From: Candidatus Zhuqueibacterota bacterium
Lineage (GTDB): Bacteria > Zhuqueibacterota > Zhuqueibacteria > Residuimicrobiales > Krinioviventaceae
Reading direction: 5' to 3'
DNA: 18,521 bases
NCBI GenBank assembly: GCA_003854995.1
Contig: RQOI01000172.1
Location: forward strand, 1-18,521
The position numbers and the translations under genes are program-made. Positions within the stretch are counted from its first letter, which is position 1. Each line of letters begins with the position of its first letter. The notes beneath the pieces were generated by a model. The model saw nothing but the letters and a program-made list of their open reading frames with translations, ran no database searches and was not told the DNA's origin. Shown in pieces: positions 1 to 6,035 of the stretch.

Positions 1-30
1 ATTTTTCTCTGTATTGCATATCTACAACCT

Positions 31-79
31 GGGATAAATATCCCGCTCTATTGCCCGCCCAGGACGGATGTCCTGGGCG
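31..79. repeat. Pair of related palindromic hairpins (REP-like)
   Basis: Two hairpins lie side by side downstream of the leftward sigma operon. The first is GGGATAAATATCCC at 31-44. The second, at 56-79, has 10-base arms CGCCCAGGAC and GTCCTGGGCG around a GGAT loop. Their cores (GGATAAATATCC and GGACGGATGTCC) match at 8 of 12 positions and every difference is a transition, so they look like diverged copies of one palindromic unit. No run of T follows on either strand, so neither is a standard intrinsic terminator. A dispersed REP-like element that may also stop or stabilise the operon transcript is an inference. The rest of 1-136 shows nothing else I can name. Confidence 0.5.
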
Positions 80-136
80 ATCGTGCTCATTTGGTTACAG
101 CCGAGGGCCGCGCCAAGTGTTCCTTGCGATCTTTCA

Positions 137-1462
137 TTAACTGATCGGTTGTGACTTTTGATGCAGTCCCTTTTTCTTGCGCCTGATATACAGCGCCAAA
201 TGATAGGCCCCCAAACAGGCGAGCAGCCCTCCGGTGACGATCATGGCGATGAAAAAAGTCTTGTCGCGGGGCGAGGCATGCAAGTAATCCAGGAAGAGAA
301 AAACCGGATTCGAGGCGAAAACGATATAAAGAGAGATGAACCATATCGCGAGTGCGAGCCCGATAACAATCAGCGTCACGCTCATCCACCATTTCAGCAC
401 CCATCGTCGGCGGTCCTGCCAGGCAATTCCCCTCTCCTGCAATTTTTGCCGATGAGCGCGACGAGCGGAGAACCACATCACCAGCAAACCGGCCAGAACA
501 ACTAGTCCGGTGCTCAGCGTCGGCACGACATTCAGCCGGCGCGATTCCACCCACAGGACATAATCGTGGAAATGTATGTTTTCGGCCTCGAATTCCCACA
601 CCACCTCGTGATCCTTGACCGAGTTGTTGGCATTCGTATCGAGCACGCGCCCGGGGAGCTGAACGATCACATGATATCCTTCGCCGATGATGGCGGAGCT
701 GAAAGCGATATATTCACGGTATTTCCGATTCAGTTCATCCAGATGCGGGACGAGAAAAGCAAAAGACTGCGCCGGCCGATAGACCTGATCGCAGGCTTTT
801 AGAAAAAAAAGGGCGAAATCATCATCCTCACCTATAAAATCCCATTCCATGACGACGGCGAACAGTTCCCGCTTTTTCTGCTCGAGCTGATTGGCATCAA
901 AGCCGAGGGGATATTTTTCGACGGCGCGGACAAAGGCATTGTAGAAATCGCCGATCAATGCGTGCGCGGCATATTCCTCGATTCTCTCATCGATGCCGAT
1001 GCTGTCCTCGCCGGAGTTGTAGATTTTAATTTCCTCTTCGGTCACATAATCCGCCAGATTGGCGCCAGTGAAGGGAAAGAACTTTACAAAACACTCTTCA
1101 TATCGATAGAACGAATAGAACCAGCGGAATTTTTTATCCAGTCGCACCCGGACACTCAATCCAATGGTATCCTGGCCAAGGTCGAATTCCTCATTGAGCT
1201 CCGCTGCGTTGCGAAAGTCTTTGCGGATGATATAGGTATAGCCGGAGCTGTCTTTATGACTCATCATATCCCACGAGCCGTCCTGCGGAAAGGGATAGAC
1301 CGTCTCGTCGACGCCCAGAGAATCGCCGTCGACCGAGATCGTGCGCTGCAGCGATCCATTGCTGCGGATGACTGTTTTGATGGTGACTTTTTTGCATCCT
1401 GTCAGCGCGATGAGCGACAAAAGAAGCGCGAGGGGCAGGAGCTTGCAAAGAAACGATTTCAT
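137..1462 (-). CDS. Lipoprotein-signal membrane protein of the sigma operon, function unknown
   Basis: I do not recognise a family for this 441-residue protein. It starts with a type II signal peptide: positive residues, a leucine-rich core, and a lipobox LTGC with the Cys at about residue 23. A large domain of about 280 residues follows, rich in charged and aromatic residues. Three hydrophobic helices come last (about 313-333, 359-383 and 403-426), and the tail is RRKKK. Basic residues in the 334-353 loop and at the C-terminus place both inside the cell, so the large domain should face the periplasm. A lipidated N-terminus with C-terminal transmembrane helices is an unusual layout. The ATG at 1462 has GAGG a suitable distance upstream, and only 12 bases separate the gene from the anti-sigma gene. 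It is the third gene of the sigma operon, so it is probably a sensor, an effector or a target of that system. Confidence 0.7.
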   Translation of the reverse strand: MKSFLCKLLPLALLLSLIALTGCKKVTIKTVIRSNGSLQRTISVDGDSLGVDETVYPFPQDGSWDMMSHKDSSGYTYIIRKDFRNAAELNEEFDLGQDTIGLSVRVRLDKKFRWFYSFYRYEECFVKFFPFTGANLADYVTEEEIKIYNSGEDSIGIDERIEEYAAHALIGDFYNAFVRAVEKYPLGFDANQLEQKKRELFAVVMEWDFIGEDDDFALFFLKACDQVYRPAQSFAFLVPHLDELNRKYREYIAFSSAIIGEGYHVIVQLPGRVLDTNANNSVKDHEVVWEFEAENIHFHDYVLWVESRRLNVVPTLSTGLVVLAGLLVMWFSARRAHRQKLQERGIAWQDRRRWVLKWWMSVTLIVIGLALAIWFISLYIVFASNPVFLFLDYLHASPRDKTFFIAMIVTGGLLACLGAYHLALYIRRKKKGLHQKSQPIS

Positions 1463-1474
1463 GACGTATCCTCA

Positions 1475-2140
1475 CTACAATTCTTTTAGTTTCTGCTGGA
1501 CTGTTTTGTTTTTCAATAATGAGCGGAGCTCTTCCTCGGTGAGACCATCCTGCCAGGTGATATTCGATCGCTGCGCCTGTTCCTCCAGCGCCTGAAGCAG
1601 CAGGCGATTTTTCATCTGCAGATCGCCGTAGGAGAGCAGAAATTCTTCGAGCAGTTTTTTATCGATGACCACGCGTTCTCCCTCCTGCCCGAGCAGACTG
1701 AGGACATCTTGCGGCGAGGTGGCGAACTGCGTTGAACTGGCGGTCTGCGCGAGCCGTCCTTCCAGGCGAGCAAAACGCCTGAGGATGATGATTTCCTGCG
1801 CGATGAACAGACCGATCATCAGCGTGACGCATGCCGCAAAAGCCAATCGAACCGGTCTGCGGGCAAAGAGATCGAGCAGTTTATCCACTGGTTTCGCGCG
1901 CACTCTGCAAAATCCGGCCGCGCGTACGGAGCGCAGGATGTCATTTGTCAATTCAGTCGGGTGATCCAGATGTGGCTCCAGCCTGATCTCGTTCAGCGCA
2001 GACCGTTGCACCTCGAACAGCCTTTGCTCATCGCGGCAGGTTTCGCACGCCGCCAGGTGCGCGCGCAACGCCTGCCAGTCGCCGATGGAGATCTCGTCCG
2101 GCGTCAAATGGAGCAGCTTGCGGGCAGTTTTACAGTTCAT
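1475..2140 (-). CDS. Transmembrane zinc-finger anti-sigma factor
   Basis: This is the likely membrane-bound inhibitor of the ECF sigma factor encoded just upstream. The N-terminus has the zinc-binding anti-sigma (ZAS) pattern: Cys3, then His28-x3-Cys32-x2-Cys35 (HLAACETC). A single membrane helix lies at about 97-120. The remaining 100 residues should be periplasmic; they are rich in Leu, Gln and Glu, look helical, and could sense envelope state. I chose the ATG at 2140 because it overlaps the sigma stop codon as ATGA and puts Cys3 in the expected place. A longer in-frame start at 2164 exists but lies inside the sigma gene. ZAS proteins usually hold their sigma factor at the membrane until a signal releases it; the signal here is unknown. 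Confidence 0.82.
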   Translation of the reverse strand: MNCKTARKLLHLTPDEISIGDWQALRAHLAACETCRDEQRLFEVQRSALNEIRLEPHLDHPTELTNDILRSVRAAGFCRVRAKPVDKLLDLFARRPVRLAFAACVTLMIGLFIAQEIIILRRFARLEGRLAQTASSTQFATSPQDVLSLLGQEGERVVIDKKLLEEFLLSYGDLQMKNRLLLQALEEQAQRSNITWQDGLTEEELRSLLKNKTVQQKLKEL

Positions 2141-2691
2141 GATAGATATCCCAATTCTTGACATTTTTTGCGAATATTCTGTCGCGCGTAATACAAATTG
2201 CTCTTGGCGGTCGCGACGGATATTTTGAGAATGGCGGCGATTTCAGCCATGTCCAGATCCTGCAGATCCCGCAGGACGAACACAGCGCGCTGTCGCGGTT
2301 TGAGATCCTCTGACAGCTGTCTGATCTTTGCCGCCAACTCTGCATTGGCCATCGCCTGTTCGACATCATCAGAGTCGGTTTGTGCGAAGGAGACCTCTTC
2401 TTCCGCCGCCGCGCATCTTCTTCGATTATAAGCGCGACGCATGTCATCGGTGCACAGGTTGAGCACGATTTTGTACAACCACGTGGTCAGTTTCTGCCGT
2501 GCATCAAACCTGTGCAGATTCTTCCACAGTCGGATGAAGCACTCCTGCGCGACATCGCGGGCAGCATCCGGATCCGCCAGCAGGCGAAAGGCCACGCTAT
2601 AGACGAACTGTTGATGCCTTTCGACAATTTGACGAAAGGAGTCGAGGTCATTGTTCTGGGCGCGGATGAGATGCTGAAGGTCGTCGGACAC
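2137..2691 (-). CDS. ECF-type RNA polymerase sigma factor (sigma-70 family)
   Basis: A 184-residue sigma factor with only regions 2 and 4, as expected for the ECF group. Region 2 covers about 18-90, including the core-binding helices (ARDVAQECFIRLWKN) and the 2.3/2.4 promoter-melting part (LTTWLYKIVLNLCTDDMRR). Region 4 covers about 125-180, with the helix-turn-helix MAEIAAILKISVATAKSNLY. An acidic linker of about 30 residues joins them. The start is GTG, supported by AAAGGA six bases upstream. The stop overlaps the anti-sigma start (ATGA), so the pair is probably made in step. The promoter upstream looks like a housekeeping one rather than an ECF-type autoregulated one. Target genes cannot be read from this window. 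Confidence 0.93.
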   Translation of the reverse strand: MSDDLQHLIRAQNNDLDSFRQIVERHQQFVYSVAFRLLADPDAARDVAQECFIRLWKNLHRFDARQKLTTWLYKIVLNLCTDDMRRAYNRRRCAAAEEEVSFAQTDSDDVEQAMANAELAAKIRQLSEDLKPRQRAVFVLRDLQDLDMAEIAAILKISVATAKSNLYYARQNIRKKCQELGYLS

Positions 2692-2697
2692 GGGCTA

Positions 2698-2703
2698 TCC
2701 TTT
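2698..2703 (-). promoter_or_regulatory. Ribosome binding site that supports a GTG start
   Basis: On the minus strand AAAGGA lies six bases before GTG at 2691. It fixes the start of the sigma factor on a GTG codon. Confidence 0.7.
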
Positions 2704-2730
2704 TGTGAAAGAATCTAGCGAACTCTATGA

Positions 2731-2759
2731 ATGATACGTCGAGTAAAAGGAAAAGTCAA
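2731..2759 (-). promoter_or_regulatory. Sigma-70-type promoter of the sigma/anti-sigma operon
   Basis: Read on the minus strand, TTGACT (2759-2754) and TATCAT (2736-2731) each match the consensus at five of six bases and are 17 bases apart. Transcription would start near 2724, giving a leader of about 33 bases before the GTG of the sigma gene. The match is to the primary sigma factor, which suggests constitutive expression with control at the protein level by the anti-sigma factor. Confidence 0.65.
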
Positions 2760-2792
2760 AAAGAAATCTACATGTTCTCTCATAAAATGATA

Positions 2793-2821
2793 TTGACAAA
2801 ACAATTCTTTTTCTGTACATT
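2793..2821 (+). promoter_or_regulatory. Promoter of the toxin-antitoxin operon
   Basis: A perfect TTGACA (2793-2798) is followed after 17 bases by TACATT (2816-2821), a four-of-six match to TATAAT. The -10 hexamer lies inside the operator repeats, so bound antitoxin would block RNA polymerase directly. AGGGAG at 2836-2841 is a good ribosome binding site nine bases before the ATG. Confidence 0.6.
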
Positions 2822-2833
2822 AATGTACATTAA
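2814..2833 (+). promoter_or_regulatory. Tandem TGTACA operator of the antitoxin
   Basis: The ten-base unit TGTACATTAA occurs twice in a row (2814-2823 and 2824-2833), so two TGTACA cores sit one helical turn apart. The second core is part of a 12-base perfect palindrome, TAATGTACATTA, at 2821-2832. TGTACA is the known core of the palindromes bound by YefM of the yefM-yoeB system. This makes it the likely autoregulatory site for the Phd/YefM-type antitoxin encoded 17 bases downstream. Confidence 0.65.
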
Positions 2834-2850
2834 TCAGGGAGTCTATTGAT

Positions 2851-3078
2851 ATGACGACAACGACATTTACTGAATTTCGCAAAAATGCCTCGCTCTATTT
2901 TTCTCAAGTCGAGAATGGCGAAACAGTGGTCGTTCTACGACATGGCAAAGCGATTGCTGAAATAGTGCCGCCGAGAAACGGCGGCATAGTTGAACCGGCT
3001 TGGAAAAATCCGGGATTAAGATTGATCATCCAAGGAGCCGAGCTATCAAAGGCCATTCTGCAGGAACGAGACAAGTGA
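2851..3078 (+). CDS. Type II antitoxin, Phd/YefM family
   Basis: A 75-residue protein with the Phd/YefM fold signature: a TEFRKNASLYFSQVENGE helix region, then VVVLRHGKAIAEIVPP, where the RHGK hairpin and the AEIVP strand are typical. The N-terminal part of such proteins dimerises and binds operator DNA. The C-terminal 30 residues normally wrap the toxin. The ATG has a good AGGGAG site and the toxin gene follows after four bases. It should repress its own promoter through the TGTACA sites just upstream, more tightly when complexed with the toxin. The partner is a PIN-domain toxin rather than a RelE-type one, a pairing that is known for this antitoxin family. Confidence 0.88.
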   Translation: MTTTTFTEFRKNASLYFSQVENGETVVVLRHGKAIAEIVPPRNGGIVEPAWKNPGLRLIIQGAELSKAILQERDK

Positions 3079-3082
3079 TATT

Positions 3083-3499
3083 ATGAAGGCATTTTTCGAC
3101 ACATCAGCCTACGCAAAACGTTTCATAGACGAATCCGGCAGTGATCAAATTGACGGGATATGTCGGCAAACGAACGAGTTAGGCTTGAGCATCATCTGCC
3201 CTGTTGAGCTGATCTCCGCCCTCAATCGAAGACGTCGCGAAGGCGTCTTGTCAGATCATGACTATGAAAAAATCAAAAGAGCGCTCACAGACGAGATGCA
3301 AGATGTTACAATTATTAACATCACAAATAATGTCATCTCTCAATCGATACACCTGCTAGAGAACAGTTCGTTGCGGGCGATGGAGGCCCTGCAAATTAGC
3401 TGTGCGTTGGCATGGCAGGCCGAGGTCTTTATTTCGGCAGATCGAGGACAGACAGAGGCAGCGACGCGCGCCGGGTTACAGACCATTTACATCGCCTGA
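3083..3499 (+). CDS. Type II toxin, PIN-domain ribonuclease (VapC-like)
   Basis: A 138-residue PIN-domain protein, the expected length for a VapC-type RNase toxin that cleaves RNA with Mg2+ or Mn2+. The acidic active-site residues can be placed as Asp6 (FFDTSAYAK), Glu42 (CPVELISAL), Glu101 (LRAMEALQ) and Asp120 (FISADRGQ). The third is usually Asp in the RALDALHLA motif and is Glu here. That change is conservative, so activity is plausible but not certain. The gene follows the antitoxin by four bases, so the two are co-transcribed and probably translationally linked. Its stop codon is only three bases from the stop of the convergent metW, with no terminator between. Confidence 0.88.
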   Translation: MKAFFDTSAYAKRFIDESGSDQIDGICRQTNELGLSIICPVELISALNRRRREGVLSDHDYEKIKRALTDEMQDVTIINITNNVISQSIHLLENSSLRAMEALQISCALAWQAEVFISADRGQTEAATRAGLQTIYIA

Positions 3500-3502
3500 C
3501 CC

Positions 3503-4120
3503 TCACCGCACCTGCAATACAAAAACGGCCAGCTCGGCGAAACTGTTGGGCGCCAGATTGGGCAAAAATTGTCCCCGTTTTTGATTGGTCACATTCACCT
3601 GCTTGACAATTTGATATCCCGCATCCGCGCACAGGCGTCGAAAATCATTGATCGTCGACAGATGGATGTTTGGCGTATTATACCACTCGTACGGCAGCAC
3701 CTTTGATTTTGGCATCTCACCCTGAAAGGCCAGATAGTGCCGCACCCGCCAGTAGCCGAAATTCAGCAGACCGACGATGCCGGTCTTGCCGACGCGCAGC
3801 ATTTCTTGCAGCGTGGCATCGGGGTTGCGTATCTGCTGAATGGTCTGACTGAGAATGACATAGTCGAACGAATTATCCGGATAGCCATCGAGGCCGTCAT
3901 CCAGATCAGAATGCACGACCGGCACACCTTTGGCCACACACGCCAGCACATAATCGTCAATGATTTCAATGCCGTGGCCTTGCACCTGTTTTTCGTCGAT
4001 CAACTTTTTCAACAAATCGCCCGTGCCGCAGCCGAGGTCGAGGACGCTGCTGCCGTGCCGGACGAGGTCGAAAATTATTTTGAGATCGGGACGAGTGTAT
4101 TTTACATGCTTTGGCGTCAT
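3503..4120 (-). CDS. metW: MetW, methyltransferase-fold partner of MetX
   Basis: A 205-residue class I SAM-dependent methyltransferase fold that matches MetW throughout. Motif I is VLDLGCGTGDLL (about 26-37), followed by HGIEIIDDYVLACVAKGVPVV, DLDDGL, and FDYVILSQTIQQ. The second half has the MetW-specific NFGYWRVRHYLAFQGEMP and EWYNTPNIHL blocks. MetW is needed in several bacteria for full homoserine acyltransferase activity of MetX; its own methyl-acceptor, if any, is not established. The start codon overlaps the metX stop as ATGA, which fits a MetX-MetW complex made in equal amounts. It is the last gene of the long leftward block. Confidence 0.93.
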   Translation of the reverse strand: MTPKHVKYTRPDLKIIFDLVRHGSSVLDLGCGTGDLLKKLIDEKQVQGHGIEIIDDYVLACVAKGVPVVHSDLDDGLDGYPDNSFDYVILSQTIQQIRNPDATLQEMLRVGKTGIVGLLNFGYWRVRHYLAFQGEMPKSKVLPYEWYNTPNIHLSTINDFRRLCADAGYQIVKQVNVTNQKRGQFLPNLAPNSFAELAVFVLQVR

Positions 4121-5262
4121 TTGTTCATCTGATCGTCATAAACAGTGCGCAAAAAATCAGACACCAGCTTTTCCTGCTTGGCATTTGGAATTAAAAAAGA
4201 GTCGTGTCCGTAAGGTGAATCCAATTCGACAAAACTGACAGGCTTGCGATGCACCTGCAGGGCCTGGACAATTTCTCTATTCTGCGAGGTGGGAAAAAGC
4301 CAGTCCGAGGTAAAAGAAAAGACCAGCACTTTTGCCGTGACATGACGGAACGCCTCTTCGAGCGAGCCGTAATTCTGCTTCAGATCGAAATAGTCGATGG
4401 CTTTGGTGATATAGAGATAAGTGTTGGCGTCAAACCGCTGCACGAACGAGCTCCCCTGATGGCGCAGATAGCTTTCCACCTCAAAATCGAGGGAAAAATC
4501 ATAGCCATAGCGTTCTTTTTCGCGCAAGCGCCGACCGAATTTCTGATGCATCGACTCTTCGCTCAGATAGGTGATGTGCGCCAGCATGCGCGCCACGGCC
4601 AGTCCCTTTTCCGGAATGACGCCTTCATCCAGGTAATTGCCATTTCGCCAATCCGGATCAGCAAAGATCGCCTGGCGGCCCACTTCGTCGAAAGCGATGC
4701 CCTGGGCGTTCAGGCGCGTCGTCGTCGCATGCGGCACGCAGGAGGCAATCCGGTCCGGAAATTCGACGGCCCATTCGAGCGCCTGCATGCCCCCCATCGA
4801 TCCGCCGATGACACTCAAGAGCCGCTTGATGCCAAGAGCATCGATGAGATGCGTCTGGGCGCGAACCATGTCGCCAATGGTGATGACCGGGAAACTCAGA
4901 TTATAGCGCTTGCCAGTGGGATTCAGCGAGGACGGGCCTGTCGATCCCTGGCATCCCGCAAGGGCGTTTGAACAGATGACAAAATATTTATTGGTATCGA
5001 TCGATCGACCGGGACCGATCATGAAATCCCACCAGCCCCGCTTGCGTTCGTCCGCTGAATAATAGCCTGCGGCATGCGAATCACCCGACAGGGCGTGCGC
5101 GATGAGAATGGCATTATTCTTTTCTCTATTCAACGACCCATATGTCTCATACGCCAGGGTGATGGGACCGAGTTTTTCGCCGCTCTCCAGCGGCATCTCG
5201 TTCGGCGGTTCGGCGAATGTGAAATATTGTCGTCTGACAAGTCCGACAGAGTTCTCGTTCAA
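4117..5262 (-). CDS. metX: MetX, homoserine O-acyltransferase
   Basis: A 381-residue alpha/beta-hydrolase-fold acyltransferase that activates homoserine for methionine synthesis. The catalytic triad can be read as Ser155 in the nucleophile elbow GGSMGGMQALEW, Asp320 in FTSDWLFP, and His353 in YGHDSFLI. The family blocks VGLVRRQYFTF, LGPITLAYETYG and CQGSTGPSSLNPTGKRY are present. MetX enzymes use acetyl-CoA or succinyl-CoA, and I do not call the donor from sequence alone. The start is TTG at 5262, overlapping the recO stop as TTGA. The next Met (residue 23) would cut off the conserved QYFTF block, so TTG is preferred. No strong ribosome binding site is visible, so translation probably depends on coupling to recO. 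metW follows with an ATGA overlap. Confidence 0.95.
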   Translation of the reverse strand: MNENSVGLVRRQYFTFAEPPNEMPLESGEKLGPITLAYETYGSLNREKNNAILIAHALSGDSHAAGYYSADERKRGWWDFMIGPGRSIDTNKYFVICSNALAGCQGSTGPSSLNPTGKRYNLSFPVITIGDMVRAQTHLIDALGIKRLLSVIGGSMGGMQALEWAVEFPDRIASCVPHATTTRLNAQGIAFDEVGRQAIFADPDWRNGNYLDEGVIPEKGLAVARMLAHITYLSEESMHQKFGRRLREKERYGYDFSLDFEVESYLRHQGSSFVQRFDANTYLYITKAIDYFDLKQNYGSLEEAFRHVTAKVLVFSFTSDWLFPTSQNREIVQALQVHRKPVSFVELDSPYGHDSFLIPNAKQEKLVSDFLRTVYDDQMNK

Positions 5263-6032
5263 TTTTGGCCCAGCTCAATCTGCAGCTTTTTCAAGTGTTC
5301 AATGGAATGCAAATGCGCAAACGCCTCAACGTGCGTTTTCAGATAGTCGGCCAGGATCGCATCCATTTCCTCGCCGGCGCTCCTGGACACCCGCGCTTGC
5401 GCGGCATTTTCGATCGGGACATTCTTGAGCCAGCGCAGCAGTTCAATGACGTACCCTCGTACGCGCCTGGACGCTTCCGGCAAAAGGCCGCACTGACCGC
5501 AACTGTAGACACCGCGCTCGAGGGATAAAAAATTGACCTCATCCGCCTGCAGCTTTTGGCAATAGCAGCACGCCTCGAGCATTGGCGCATAGCCGGCATG
5601 CGAAATATATTGGATCTGAAAGGCGCGCAGGATATTGCGCAATCCCTGTTCGCTGTCATTGAACGACCGCAGCGCGCTGAGCAGCAACTGAAATTGCTCG
5701 GGATGACTCGCCTCTTCTTCGTTCACATCCACCATCTCACACGCTACGGCGGCCAGGGCTATTTTCCCCAGCTGTCCATGGAGCAGCGGAAAGGACTCTA
5801 CGATCGATGCATCGCTGAGGTACTGCAAGGACCGGCCTTCCTTGCGGTAAAAGACAATCGAGACATGGTTGAACATCTCCAGCGTGCCGAGGTATTTCGA
5901 ACGCAGGCCGCGCGAGCCTTTGGCCATGACCGATATTTTCCCATACTCGCGCGTGTACAGCGTTAGAATTTTGCTCGTCTCACCTTGTTTGCGGCTGTGC
6001 AGGATGATCGCTTCCGCTTTGCTGATGCCCAT
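5259..6032 (-). CDS. recO: RecO, DNA repair protein
   Basis: A 257-residue RecO, the usual length. The N-terminal OB-fold contains KAEAIILHSRKQGETSKILTLYT and the basic KGSRGLRSKYLGTLEMF stretch. A helical domain follows, and then the zinc-binding site formed by Cys155-x2-Cys158 and Cys178-x2-Cys181. RecO anneals complementary single strands and works with RecR to load RecA on SSB-coated gaps. The ATG at 6032 lies three bases after the mgtE stop, with a weak GGTGA upstream. The downstream metX begins on the recO stop codon. recF and recR are not in this window. Confidence 0.94.
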   Translation of the reverse strand: MGISKAEAIILHSRKQGETSKILTLYTREYGKISVMAKGSRGLRSKYLGTLEMFNHVSIVFYRKEGRSLQYLSDASIVESFPLLHGQLGKIALAAVACEMVDVNEEEASHPEQFQLLLSALRSFNDSEQGLRNILRAFQIQYISHAGYAPMLEACCYCQKLQADEVNFLSLERGVYSCGQCGLLPEASRRVRGYVIELLRWLKNVPIENAAQARVSRSAGEEMDAILADYLKTHVEAFAHLHSIEHLKKLQIELGQN

Positions 6033-6035
6033 TTG

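Noticed and set aside
56..79. Strong hairpin as a rho-independent terminator
   Set aside because: Neither side is followed by a T-rich tract on the corresponding strand, so it is reported as a palindromic repeat instead.
87..599. A 170-codon minus-strand frame at the left edge
   Set aside because: It overlaps the lipoprotein-signal gene in another frame of the same strand and has no support from motifs or a ribosome binding site.
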